Source of the DNA: Branchipolynoe longqiensis
Taxonomy: Eukaryota > Annelida > Polychaeta > Phyllodocida > Polynoidae
DNA: 64,000 nucleotides
Reading direction: 5' to 3'
Assembly: GCA_030323885.1 (NCBI GenBank)
Contig: CM059186.1
Location: 153,669,064-153,733,063 of the forward strand
Shown here: positions 10,741 to 21,033 of the stretch, one piece after another
How positions within the stretch are numbered: the first letter of the stretch is position 1
Layout of the letters: each line of letters starts with the position of its first letter
Position numbers and translations under genes: made by a program
Notes under the pieces: generated by a model
What the model was told of the DNA's origin: nothing
The model's database searches: none
Seen by the model: only the letters and a program-made list of their open reading frames with translations

Positions 10741-10975
10741 CACTATCCCCAACCACTCGCCTGCCCACCCACCCACACCTCCCGCCCATCCTCATCTCCT
10801 CAGCCTCCACCCTACACCCGCGAACACCTATTCATCCCCCGCCCTCCCCCGCCCTCCCCCGCCCTCCCTCGCCGCTGCCGCCGCCACCCTTCCCAGTTTG
10901 GGCGGGGGTGGGGGCAGGGTAAGAGTAAGAGTAAGAGTACGAGTAAGAGTAAGAGTACGAGTAAGAGTAAAGAGC
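10741..10975. repeat. C-rich tract and GAGTAA microsatellite
   Basis: A cytosine-rich stretch (CGCCCTCCCC units at 10840-10870) is followed by about ten AAGAGT/ACGAGT hexamers at 10918-10970. Confidence 0.85.
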
Positions 10976-11132
10976 CAATATCCTCGATTCCAACCGAACA
11001 CGTGGGTATAGATAAGGCTGCAGCTTTAGTTGTGCAACTATGGCTACCTAGAATTTGTTGATAAACAAGAATTTGTTAATAAGCAAGAATTTGTTAATAA
11101 ACAACAATGTGTTAATAATATACGAGAATAGA

Positions 11133-11460
11133 CCGGATGCGATAGCCGAACCGGTGGAGCGCACGCTTCTCGTGTGGAAGGTCGGGCGTTCGAATCCCAT
11201 TGACTTATAAAATTAATACTTGTCTCTTCCTAGCCTGGCTCTTGGCATCAATGGGATATAGGACAAGGACTGGGTAGCTGAGTGTTAGAATAATGTGACT
11301 GAGTGGGATATCGGGCCATTGTTGGCCGCAGCCTGATCTCCCAGCGGGCAGCACTATAAAGGTCACCATGATGGTGCACTGTCACAAGTCGGTAACCGTC
11401 CTGATATAACCTTAGATGTTGCCAGGACGTAAAACTCCAACAACCAACCAACCAATCACA
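11133..11460 (+). mobile_element. SINE family S1, full length
   Basis: The head has an A-box-like GATAGCCGAACCGGTGGAGC and a B-box-like GGGCGTTCGAATCCC. All body blocks are present (GGACAAGGACTGG, ATAATGTGACTGAGTGGGAT, CTCCCAGCGGGCAGCAC, ACCTTAGATGTTGCCAGGAC). The tail is CTCCAACAACCAACCAACCA. This is the best-preserved S1 copy here. Confidence 0.88.
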
Positions 11461-11473
11461 TTCTCTCTCTCCC

Positions 11474-11701
11474 AACCAGTGGTCCACAACTGGTTCATCA
11501 AAGGCTGTGGTATGTGCTGTCTTGTCTGTGAGAAAGTGTATATAAAAGACCCATTGCTGCATATTGCAAAGAGTAGCCTATGTGGCGGTGGCGGGTTTCC
11601 TCCAAAGAAATAATTCAGAATGACCATATGTTTGACATCCAATAGCTGATAATAAAAACCAATGTGCTCTAGAGGCGTCGTTAAATAAAACAAGGTTTTT
11701 C
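11474..11701 (+). mobile_element. Molluscan-type SINE 3' part, inserted in a polypyrimidine tract
   Basis: The body carries ATCAAAGGCTGTGGTATGTG, a TATAAAAGACCCATTGCT block, AGCGGGTTTCC-like and CATATGTTTGACATCC blocks, and ends GTCGTTAAATAAAACAA plus a T/C tail. The tRNA head is missing. A 13-bp target duplication, TTCTCTCTCTCCC, lies at 11461-11473 and 11702-11714. The duplicated sequence is the polypyrimidine tract of the splice acceptor at 11719-11720, so the acceptor still has its own copy. Partial relatives lie at 61930-62057 and 62325-62400. Confidence 0.85.
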
Positions 11702-11720
11702 TTCTCTCTCTCCCGTACAG

Positions 11721-12026
11721 ATCTCGACTCCACCTGGTTCCAAGAAAAGCAGGAGAAGCTTGAACAAACTGACGACAGCGACGACTTCAATCCGGGAACC
11801 TCGCAGCTCGAGCATGTCTGGCCTTTTCCGCTGACGCATGCGTCAGAGCTACAAAATGGGGGCGGCGGCATGGGGGTGGCAGTGGCCGCCGCGGGTGCTA
11901 CTGGGAGGAGGCTGCTCGTGGTGGTGCCTCCAGCCGCCGTCCAGCCTTACAACGGTACACAAGATAATTCCACGGGAGAGCCCATGCCGGGAAACAACAG
12001 TCAGGCCGAGATCTGCACGCCGCCAG
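11721..12026 (+). CDS. Candidate internal coding exon of an unrecognised host gene
   Basis: A polypyrimidine tract and CCCGTACAG precede 11721, and CGCCAG/GTAAGG follows 12026. These are good acceptor and donor signals around an open frame. The exon is 306 nt and begins two bases into a codon and ends one base into the next, so it could be skipped without shifting the frame. The 101 complete codons start LDSTWFQEKQEKLEQTDDSD. They then pass through an acidic/polar part, LEHVWPFPLTHASELQN, a Gly/Ala-rich low-complexity part, RRLLVVVPPAAVQPYNGT, and a polar end SQAEICTPP. I do not recognise the protein. It reads like a disordered region of a nuclear or regulatory protein, but that is only an impression. 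No neighbouring exon is certain. Confidence 0.6.
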
Positions 12027-12356
12027 GTAAGGGAGGAAGAGTGCAGCCATTCATGGTTAATTAACAGCAAAGCCTCCTCTTTACCCCCAGTTAATAATAG
12101 ACTCGACCAGCCATTGTCCCCCTCCCTCCCTCCTCCCGCCACTCCGCTCCAGGTGCCGGAATGAGGCTGCTCAACCACGGCGTCGTTACCGTAATCACGC
12201 CAGGTTCTATCCCCTCGGGGGGTGCTTGTTACCGGTGTGTTCCAAATTACCTTCTCCCAGGTGAGTGTTTGGTAAATTGCACAAACAAGGTACGGAAGGC
12301 ATATATAGCATAGCGGCAAGCCACGTAGAAAGGGGGAGGCTAATCTTAGGAAGTGT

Positions 12357-12537
12357 CATGGGGGTGATGGAAATGGGAAATATTGTGCCTAGAGTGGGAC
12401 TCGAACCCACATCTCTTTGCATTCCAGGCCAGTGTGCTAACAATTACACCACCTAGGCTCCCTGATATCAACACATTACCCACGCCTACCTGTTTATGCG
12501 GCTCCTTGCCTGAGAGGTCAGTGCAGACCACTACACT
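12357..12537 (-). mobile_element. tRNA-like SINE, family S2, copy 1
   Basis: On the minus strand GCCTAGGTGGTGTAATTGTT starts a tRNA-like fold. The ends GCCTAG/CTAGGC pair, and the T arm GTGGGTTCGAGTCCCAC is perfect. The anticodon arm does not pair, so this is a SINE head and not a working tRNA. A shared leader (GTGCAGACCACTAC on +) and tail (GGGGGTGATGGAAATGGG on +) are repeated at 12677-12855 and 24358-24537. Confidence 0.8.
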
Positions 12538-12676
12538 CGTCCCCCTGGAATTGTAAGTCTTTTAATGCTTACAATTACATATATACAGGCAATTTAATGC
12601 ACTTACATACACAGGGTAGGTTCAGCAAATATACAGCGCATAGCTTGTACAGGATCATGGTCACGGCAGCCATTGT

Positions 12677-12855
12677 TATGGGGGTGATGAAAATGGGAAA
12701 TATTGTGCCTAGAGTGGGACTCGAACCCACATCTCTTTGCATTCCAGGCCAGTGTGCTAACCATTACACCACCTAGGCTCCCTGATATCAACACACTACC
12801 CACGCCTACCTGTCTATGCGGCTCCTTGCCTGAGAGGTCAGTGCAGACCACTACA
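12677..12855 (-). mobile_element. tRNA-like SINE, family S2, copy 2
   Basis: This is almost identical to 12357-12537 (for example CTAACCATTACACC instead of CTAACAATTACACC). The 140 bp between the copies are unrelated. The close pair in the same orientation suggests a local duplication or a second insertion. Confidence 0.8.
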
Positions 12856-12899
12856 GAAGTATCAAATAGCAGCTTGTACTTTCAGCACATTATGCGATG

Positions 12900-13735
12900 G
12901 TACCATCTCCCCCTCTTCCCCCTCTCACCCCCCCCCCCCGTGCCGCCCTCTTCCTCTCCTCCTTTCCCCCTCTCCTCTCCCCTTCCCATTTCCATCCACC
13001 TCCTCTTCCCGTTCCCAACCCATTCTCCTCCCCCCTTTCTATCCCCCTTTCCTATCTTCCCTCCCCCCTTCCCTTTCCCCTTCCTGTCCCCCTCTCCTCT
13101 CCCCTTCCCATTTCCATCCACCTCCTCTTCCCGTTCCCACCCCCTTTTCCTCCCCCCTTTCCCTCTCCACTTCCCGTCTTCCCTCCCCCTATCCCTTTCC
13201 CCTTCCTGGCCCCTCTCCTCTCCCCTTCCCCCTCTCCCCTTCCCCTGTCCCATCGCCATATTCCCTTTCCTCTTCCTGGCCCCCTCTCAACTCCCCTTCC
13301 CCCTCTCCCCTTCCCCTCTCCCATCGCCATATTCCCTTTCCCCTTCCTGTCCCCCTCTCCTCTCCAGTTCCCCTCTCCCATCGCCATATTCCCTTTCCCC
13401 TTCCTCCCCCCTCTGCCCTCCCATTCCCCCTTCCACCTCCCCTCCCCATTCCCCATCCACTCTCCCCTCTTCCCTCCCACTCCCCTTATTTCTTTCTCCT
13501 TCCTCTCCCCCTCTTCCTCTCCCTTCCTCTATCCCTCTTCCTCCCCTTCTCCCTTCCCCTCCCCTTTCCCCTCTCTCCTCCTCTCCCCCCGCCCTGTCAC
13601 TCCCCCTCACCCCCTCCCCTCCCTCCCCATCCCTTCCCGTCCCCCCTCCCTCCCTCCCTCCCCACTCCCTCTTTCCCCCTCCCCCTGCCCCCCTTCCACG
13701 CCAATCCCCTCTCCTTTCAAAATAATCCTCTCAGT
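12900..13735. repeat. Long polypyrimidine tract, about 840 bp
   Basis: Nearly pure C/T on the plus strand, with recurring blocks such as CCATCGCCATATTCCC and TTTCCCCTTCCTG. It gives long Pro/Ser/Leu or Gly/Arg/Glu frames that are composition artefacts. Its length could allow triplex structure. Confidence 0.95.
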
Positions 13736-14026
13736 GTTTCGTTAATATTTCCCTTTAAAAAAAGAAAAAAGAAACATCAGAACACTACAAGTTCATATTC
13801 TTAAAAGCAGAAACTAGAATACACACAATCCTACAACAAATACATCCACGTAAGCCTTGACATCAAACATCGACATAGTGACTCATATTGAGTAGCGCCT
13901 TTACGTCTCCCCTTCCCATGGGTGGGAGGGTTAGGAGCAGAGGGTCCCGCCTCGCTCCACCTGTTGGAGACTAGTTTGGTAGGTTATTGATTCGCCGTGA
14001 AAGCTCTCTGACATATGAGATTGCTA

Positions 14027-14215
14027 GACTAGGTCATTTTTCTCAAAAGTGTTGAATTGAGCAATATAGGAGCATTTCTTAGTAGAAGCTGGTATCTAGA
14101 CTTTTTGGAATTACTTTTTTGTGCTGATTATTAAAAAAATGGATACCAAGCTGAAATTTGAGTTTTTGATACCCAAATCAAACAAAAACAAAATGGTGTC
14201 GAAATCGACGGAGAA
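14027..14215 (+). repeat. Left arm of a 190-bp inverted repeat flanking the 14.6-18.8 kb pseudogene
   Basis: This segment (with GACTAGGTCAT, GGAGCATTTCT, AAAAAATGGATACCA and GAGTTTTTGATACCCAAATC) reappears in reverse orientation at 19535-19725. The arms are diverged but collinear over their length. Confidence 0.75.
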
Positions 14216-14639
14216 AAAACCTTATATCGACTCCCTGCAACATACCTGTCATCCCAAACTGCTTTTATTAACTGTAAAAGTCTGCAAAATACAATAAAAA
14301 CGTTACACGGACACATATTGAAAAAAAATCATCCCTCCACCATCATTTCTGGCCCCCACCCCCAATAAGCCCCCAACCCCTACCCGCAAAGATAATGATA
14401 TATTCATAATTGTTAGCATATTGTTTGCTATCTATATATTCACATAGATTTGATTCTGAATTGTCAATTTATATGGATTTCCAATATAATGAGGTAACTG
14501 AACATTACAACGTAGTAACACATGGCATATTCAAATCTTACACATTGCTTTATAATACTACATATACTACAGAATATCATCATACCGGGTATATGCAAAA
14601 CTATGAAAGAAAAGTCAACAGATCCATTTAATTGTCATT
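14216..14639. other. No gene seen
   Basis: AT-rich sequence between the inverted-repeat arm and the pseudogene. I see no conserved motif. Confidence 0.45.
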
Positions 14640-17600
14640 AAAACACCCATCATTGCTAGCAGTGGAATCCGTGGAATGTCTACATTCACATGCAGATGTA
14701 CATGGGAGATTTGCTCTTTGACAGCTGCAGCGCATGAACCTACACCTTGTCTTACATGAGCACAACACAACTTCAATGCACGCCTCTGAAAGAGGATCAA
14801 GTGTCATCAGAATCGTCTTGTGTCTATCCTCATGGGTCGCTCTAAGTGGGATAAGATTGGCCAGTCCAAGCGATGACTAGACTTCCTGTTCATTGTCAAA
14901 CCCACCTGTTATGACAATCTCCTTATTACTTGGTGCATTGGCTAGAAGTTCCTCTGAGAGAAATCGAGCAAGGTCTGCTTTGTTTTTTGTAAAGAGATGA
15001 AGTTCATCCAGGAATTCGGAAGCGGTACATCTCTCCCTTCGATTACATGCCATATTGGATGAGAAGGCTTTGTTTGTATGTGTCGTGTTGCTTCCTTGAT
15101 TGATTGTATAATGTTCCTGACTGGAATATGGAGTTCGTAAATACATCTGCTAAATCTCCAAAGGTTTTGGGACCAGCTGGTTTTCCAATAGCAACAATGC
15201 GAGCCTGTCCATCTACGAGGAGACATGCCGTTTTGCCATCCAGATTGATGGATGAAGGACATTCATTGCCTGATGTTAATATATCCGCCAGGATGGCTTT
15301 ATTCCCTATTCTTAATGTACCGTTCATTTCCGCTAGAGAAATTGGCACTGGGAGAAGTTCATGGTTCAAAATGTTGTCCAAATCAACACTACGTGCAGCT
15401 GCGTATGTTGTCACAAGACGTTGAAGGAAATGTTGATCTCCTTTGAGGACAGTTCGTTTGTTCTTCTCAGTGTTTTGTAGTGTCACCTTGTAGAGTGCCT
15501 CAAATGTTGGAGCCATGTTTTTCTTTATGGTGTCATATAATGGATGTGGCTTTGCTGTTGAGTCTGGTTGTACAAGAAGCCTGTCTTGTACAAACTCATC
15601 TAGTTGATGCTGACCATGTTCAGTGGTGTGAAGTAAGGATTTCTGTATTTTCTCCATGGCAAGATCTTTGGTGGCAATATTTTGGAGAACAGTTAGATGA
15701 ACATCAGATACAAGCACTTGAAAGTGCTGGAATATGTTGAACAGTGCTTCTTTGTCTAAATTGTGATGGCACTGTCTTGATGGAGTTGCTTCGCTGTGGC
15801 TAATTATATCCTTTGGGCAGATGCTAAATATTTCACGTGTATCTGCTGCAATATGTGATCGCAGATTGTATGACAAGGCCCACCTGTTTAGTGCCGAGTT
15901 GGTGTTGGTAATGCCAACAATACCACTGCCTCGTTTGCCGGTTCCATTTTAAGCCATTCCTGAGCCTGATCTGGATCAACTTGGTTAAACTTATGAGTTG
16001 ATCGCTTTACTACAAAGTTTCCTGCCATGAGCTCTGCAAGAACTGTGTCCGGTCATGTGTTAATGTCAGCAACATACACTGGACCCCAACGTCCATAGTT
16101 GTAATGGTTATACCTCAGGAAGAACGGCAGCATGAACCTGAATGAATGGAGATGCAACTTCCAATTGCCCTCTCTTTGTGCTCTCGTAAACATGAGCAGT
16201 ATTGAAACCATCTTCATGTTTTCCCACCAGAAAGTGAAGTTGATGTTTTCTTGTTTTTGTCTGTCCAGAAATTCTTCCATGATCGTGCCAAACCTGGGAC
16301 TAAGGAACAGTGTGACAAGTTCTTCTGTATCTGTCATACTGGAAGAAGTACTGGAAATCTGGTCAAACAGTTCAGTTTTAACTTCTTGGATATATATTAG
16401 CAGAGTAGGTCCCACCAAATGCCACAATGTCTGTATGGTTAGTTTATGTGCCCCCATAGCCTTGTACTTCTTCCCAGCCATTGCAGCTTGAATTGTATTC
16501 TGAGCCATCATACCAGCTTCGACCCAGGCTTCAGCCAAACCTGATCCGTGCATATGCTCCCCAACCACCAGAAAATTCATTGAAATATGTAGCCCTCCTA
16601 GACATGGGATGAGCTTATCATGGTATTGAGGGTTGGACCATTTCAACTCCATCAGCTTTCCATAGAGTGCCTGGTCAACTGATATAATCGTGTACTCTTG
16701 ACCAAGATGGGATGACACTTCCATACACCTTTCCACAACCGTTTTTAAGGTGTCAAATTTGTGGGCTGGTGCCTGGATTATAGGCATATAACCAACTGTT
16801 GTTATTGGAGGGTCAATTTGTGTCCTTGACTGGTTGAAGACAGTCCACCTGGTCTCAAGTGTGGACTTCTGACACAGTATGTTGAATGCCAAATAAGTTG
16901 CTTCTGCTTGTCTTGCACATTCCACACTTCCGGCTGATTGGTCATACCATGTCTTGTCCACTGGTTTAGGGAAAATTGGGGTTGGTCTAACAGCAGGCAT
17001 GTTAGCAAGGCTAAGCTTTTCCTATGCTTCTGGTCATCCAAACGTCATTCACTAGTCAGAGCCATGGTATCCAGCTCTACGTCAGCTGCAGGTCCTCGCT
17101 GCCATGCTGCAACTTGGGGTGCCTGAAAGGTATCCTTTCCATCTAATGTCTTGTATAGAATGTCATTGTTGTCTGCTGTGTAGAACACCAATTTACCAGG
17201 AACGAGGTTGGGTGGGATCACAGCACCAGTGTTGGGATCCATTGATTGAAGTGTGTATTTCGCTAAAATTGTGTCGAACTGCATTACTTGATGATAACTG
17301 ATAATGTGGCCTGCCTTGTGAAACATTTGTAAAAGCTCTTTTGATCTGGTTACTTGGTGCAGTGTGCTACCTGGACCAATGTGTTTAGGTGTTAGTTTGG
17401 TACCACCACTCACTCCATATATCATATCTTGAGATGTACTAAGCACCCTTTGTGTCAGTTTACAATCCTCTTCTATTCCATCACTTGGGTCATTTTCCAG
17501 TTGAGAGGGTCCACTGTACAGCAACTTAAGAAACATATAGACACTGTCTGGTATACAATTAAGTGCATGGTCTTCGCTCACTCCAAAACCAGTGTAGTAG

Positions 17601-17750
17601 TCTGTACATGAGCTCTACTACCACGCGGTAGCAGCGGAGACTACGCCGCATGCCTATGCAGTTACACTGAACTGCGCTACGTGGCGGCAGGCTAGCCACC
17701 GGGCAGACCCCGATTGGGCTGCCCTCTATTGCATTGCATGTGGCTAGCTC

Positions 17751-17781
<31 letters not shown>

Positions 17782-18842
17782 ATGCACCTATAGAGTCAGG
17801 GGGTGGGTCAGATGACTGTGGACGCCGTGGAGAGCAGAGTGGTTCAATAAACCAAGGTGAAGCGACTCGTATTGGATCTTGGCGTTCTTCCGTGTGTGCG
17901 TGGCAGGGTGAGAGTTGGAGGGCTGTGGGTCATTACACCAGCATGTCCTGGCTTGTCTATCAGATCACCACAAAGTTTCAAAGCAACATGCACCAATGAC
18001 AGAAAAATGTGTTCTTCTGGCTCATACTTGGGTATTATAATGTTGTCTTCTGTGTTATCGGCCAGCTGAGATATAGCATTTGCAGTATATGTGGATGGTA
18101 AAAGCAAAGTACCTCTTTCACATGGACCTCCTCTGGGATGAACAAATATAATATTATCAGAGACTCCGGACTCTAACTTTTCTATAAAAGTTGTCCGACG
18201 GCTCATGAAGCAGTTTGGAATTACTGTGTTGGATTCTTCAGCAAGTTTAACATAACGTTCCTAGACATCACTTAACCTGAGTACATGACCCCTTTGAGCT
18301 GCATAGCATATCTCAGAAGATAACCATATCTAGGGTAGGTCTGGATGACATTCGTAGTCCTCATAGACTTTGGCAGTGGATCTTTTGAACGAGCTATAAC
18401 ACATTAGATGATATTGGACTTCTGCTGCAATGAGATCTCTCACACCTGCCAGGCGAAAGCACATTTAGTGATCTGACTTAGCAGCTTTCAGAATATCATT
18501 GCTGGTGTTGAATGTCATAACTGAACACAAATGTTCTTTACGATTAACATGTAGACAAAACATACATAGTCCAGTCTATTGCACCCACAGAGCTGTGTCG
18601 TGTAGATATGGTTGCTGTGCTGCAAATTGTAGCATGCTCCTTTGCTTGATGAGGGGATATCTCCAGCCTTTGGATTTTGTACTTGTTTGCGAATAACAGT
18701 TCTTGTGCCATAGGAGAGTTTCTGGAGATTCTGAACTCAACACCTCATCTAAACGATCAATGATACCGCGGTTCTTAGAATCTTGTAGCTTTTTCCTGCG
18801 TTCTGCTGCTTTGGTAAGAGTGTCCATTTCATAACACACCAC
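14640..18842 (-). pseudogene. Broken member of a repetitive uncharacterised invertebrate gene family with a C-terminal Cys-rich (CXC-like) motif
   Basis: Minus-strand blocks follow the order of a protein family that I know as abundant in marine invertebrate genomes, function unknown. The N-terminal part (18842-18576) has LLWHKNCYS. At 18500-18360 a decayed stretch resembles LIAAEVQYHLMCYSSF. At 17581-17045 are HQVTRSKELLQMFHKAGHII, IPPNLVPGKLVFYTADN and VAAWQRGP. At 17000-16053 are IGYMPIIQAPAHKFDTL, ALYGKLMELKW, CLGGLHISMNFLVVGEHMHG and GAHKLTIQTLWHLV. At 15876-14877 are SYNLRSH, GRDVPLPNSWMNF and ADLARFLSEELL. At about 14780-14690 is a Cys cluster, CSCKTRCRFMRCSC then PCTSACEC. The blocks change frame several times (near 17020, 15900 and 15060) and are split by an insertion at 17590-17843, so the gene is dead. 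There are no introns, which fits a retrocopy or a transposon-borne gene. Confidence 0.8.
17590..17843. other. Insertion in the pseudogene with a 30-bp poly-C run
   Basis: About 250 bp unrelated to the protein family separate its N-terminal block (18206-17844) from the next (17581-17045). It holds CTACTACCACGCGGTAGCAGC, which folds on itself, and C at 17752-17781. No target duplication is clear. Confidence 0.6.
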
Positions 18843-19228
18843 CTTCTGTTTGGCATAGAATACATAATCTCAAGTCTACGGATGAGGCTCTCTTCAAACT
18901 AACTACAGGATCCATCTGGGCTCTGAAATTTAAAAAACCCAGTTATTCCATGAAATTTAAAAGGATGTATATGTAGCATATACATCATTTGTTTTGGTGT
19001 CACTAATGAAGACCTTCATTAGCAAGCATGAATATGGAAATAATGTTGCATAATAACAATGTATGTATCATTATACTGTTTCAGCTCATATTAAATCTTG
19101 AAATTTGCTTGAAATATATCACAAATATAATTTAAGCCATATCTTTTGTATTACTATTTACCATGGAAACGGTTCAATTTCATGGTGTGCAGACGAGATT
19201 TCGGGTACAGGAATGAATATATTCAGGT
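18843..19228. other. No gene seen
   Basis: AT-rich sequence upstream of the pseudogene, without clear coding or repeat content. Confidence 0.45.
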
Positions 19229-19238
19229 TAATATGCCC

Positions 19239-19448
19239 ATCATCATCATTATGCTGTCGGTCGCGATGCGACAAAGACTGCTTTCATTACGTGACTGTCA
19301 CTCTCCATTTAGCTCTCTGCTGTAAGAGTGATGTCCATGAGTCGGTCTTAATGTCTCTCAGCTTCAGGTTTCTCTTGATGGTATCCTTGAACCGGAGACG
19401 AGGGCACCCTCTCTTTCTGTAACCAGAAGACAGTTGAGAGTAGAAATA
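19239..19448 (-). mobile_element. 5'-truncated LINE, 3' end of the RT ORF
   Basis: Minus strand: YSQLSSGYRKRGCPRLRFKD, then RDIKTDSWTSLLQQRAKWRV and a stop. This is the conserved C-terminal end of a LINE RT protein. The 3' tail is a short CAT (ATG) microsatellite at 19239-19250. Flanks TAATATGCCC (19229-19238) and TAATATACCC (19449-19458) are a probable 10-bp target duplication with one change. A sister copy lies at 54575-54951. Confidence 0.82.
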
Positions 19449-19534
19449 TAATATACCCAATGGTAAATTTACTACCGTGTCCAAGCATGTCCTGTCATAA
19501 GGCATATTTTTGACATTATTCGGTTGAAAAAATG

Positions 19535-19725
19535 AGATGTTGGCGACCATTTTGTTTTTGTTCGATTTGGGTATCAAAAACTCAAAATTCAGCCTGGTAT
19601 CCATTTTTTTCATAATCAGCACAAAAAAAGTAAATCTAAAAAGTCTGGATGCCAACTTCTACTCAGAAATGCTCCTTCTGGAAAATATTCAGGAATATGA
19701 CCTAGTCTATGCTGCACGATTTGTC
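19535..19725 (-). repeat. Right arm of the 190-bp inverted repeat
   Basis: This is the reverse-oriented partner of 14027-14215 (CAAAAACAAAATGG, TTTTTGATACCCAAATC, GAAGGAGCATTTCTGAGTAG when read on the minus strand). The pseudogene and the LINE fragment lie between the arms. Confidence 0.75.
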
Positions 19726-20887
19726 ATTTGCAGTCACGCTATGCAATAACTCTTCCCAGTTCATAAGAAACTGGCGCGGCACTCTGACCCCCACTCTGCT
19801 CCGATATAGGAAGTATGTATCTGACGAGTTTTCAACAACTATTTTTATTTCATTACTTTTTGTTGTATTTCTTGGTAGCATTCATAGCCATAGTCTGGAA
19901 TGAGTGGGGACGCTCATTCGGGTTCATTGCTGGGCGCAGGGACCGCAAAGCTGACACGCCCCCCTCGCCCCCCCCCCCCACCCTTGCCACTGCCGCCGGG
20001 GTGGGGGTGGGGGTGCGGGCCTGGGCGGGGGGGGGAGGATGGGAGGGGGCTTCCACACAGACACTTAACTCCTGCCACTGGCCAACCAATTACACAGCCA
20101 CAGAATAAAATCACCTCCACACCAGAACACCAATCAGATCACAAACTGGAGCCCATGTCTCCACCCCATATAGTGGTCAGTCTGCAACAGCCTCTCTGAC
20201 TGACCACACCTACAAACCTCTTATTCACCCGCCCACCCACACCTGCGGACTGATTGGCCATGCCAATCAACACACAAAACAACAAACCAAACAACATTTA
20301 TCAAATTACCATTCAAAGACATTTGACATTTGAGTTGTTATCTACCACACGATTGACACACAAACAATTTAACTATCAAATTGGTATGATATTCAACAAA
20401 TCATAACTATATTGTTCATTTACTTCTCTCATCACCAATTTTATTCGCTCTGCTTGTTAAATGTTATCTCCTCATATAATCACTACTTTGCTATGTTATA
20501 TCATCATATGTGTTGCATGTTACATCTCATCCCATAAACTGATCATATAACATGACCTTATGTCAGTCGTTGCTGCTCTCATACCAACATAATTGATAAT
20601 GATGGGGCGGAAGTGCCCGAATAAAAGCCATGTCTTCCCAAACTCAGCTTCCACGTCTTCTGTGCCCGAGAGCAATGTTAAGGTAATTACTAACCTGAAA
20701 CGAGCTGTAACTGATTGATGTTTTAAAGTTATTTTATTGACTTTTTTATGTCCTCGTTTAAAAACTTATTTATATTTTAGTTATTTGTTTTATGTCCTTG
20801 TGACATTATAGGCATATCAAGGTAATATATTATGTATATATAGTATATATATTGCATAGATCACACACATGCATATATATGTATATA
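19726..20887. other. No gene seen; short C- and G-runs at 19960-20045
   Basis: C-runs (19961-19980) are followed by GGGTGGGGGTGGGGG (19998-20040) and could fold together. The rest is AT-rich, with TA microsatellite pieces at 20825-20885. I see no coding sequence. Confidence 0.5.
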
Positions 20888-21033
20888 CATTAAAACCTCT
20901 CTAAATCGACCGACCTTGGGACCGACTTTAAGTGGTCAATTTAGAGAGGTGGTCGGTTTAGAGAGTTAGAATATAGTTACTATGATATTGTTGGGAACCC
21001 AAATAAAGCCATGAATATAAGGGAGTGGTATAT
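20888..21033. mobile_element. pogo/Tigger-like MITE, truncated
   Basis: TA (20886-20887) is followed by CATTAAAACCTCTCTAAATC, the terminus of the pogo-like family. The body (GGTGGTCGGTTTAGAGAG, GTTGGGAACCCAAATAAAG, GGGAGTGG) ends abruptly where the next copy starts. Confidence 0.65.

Noticed and set aside
12388..12462. tRNA gene on the minus strand
   Set aside because: The T arm and acceptor ends pair, but the anticodon arm does not. The same sequence with shared flanks occurs three times, so it is a SINE head.
12703..13745. Proline/serine-rich open frames of up to 340 residues and their Gly/Arg/Glu antisense frames
   Set aside because: Low-complexity pyrimidine tract. Openness follows from composition.
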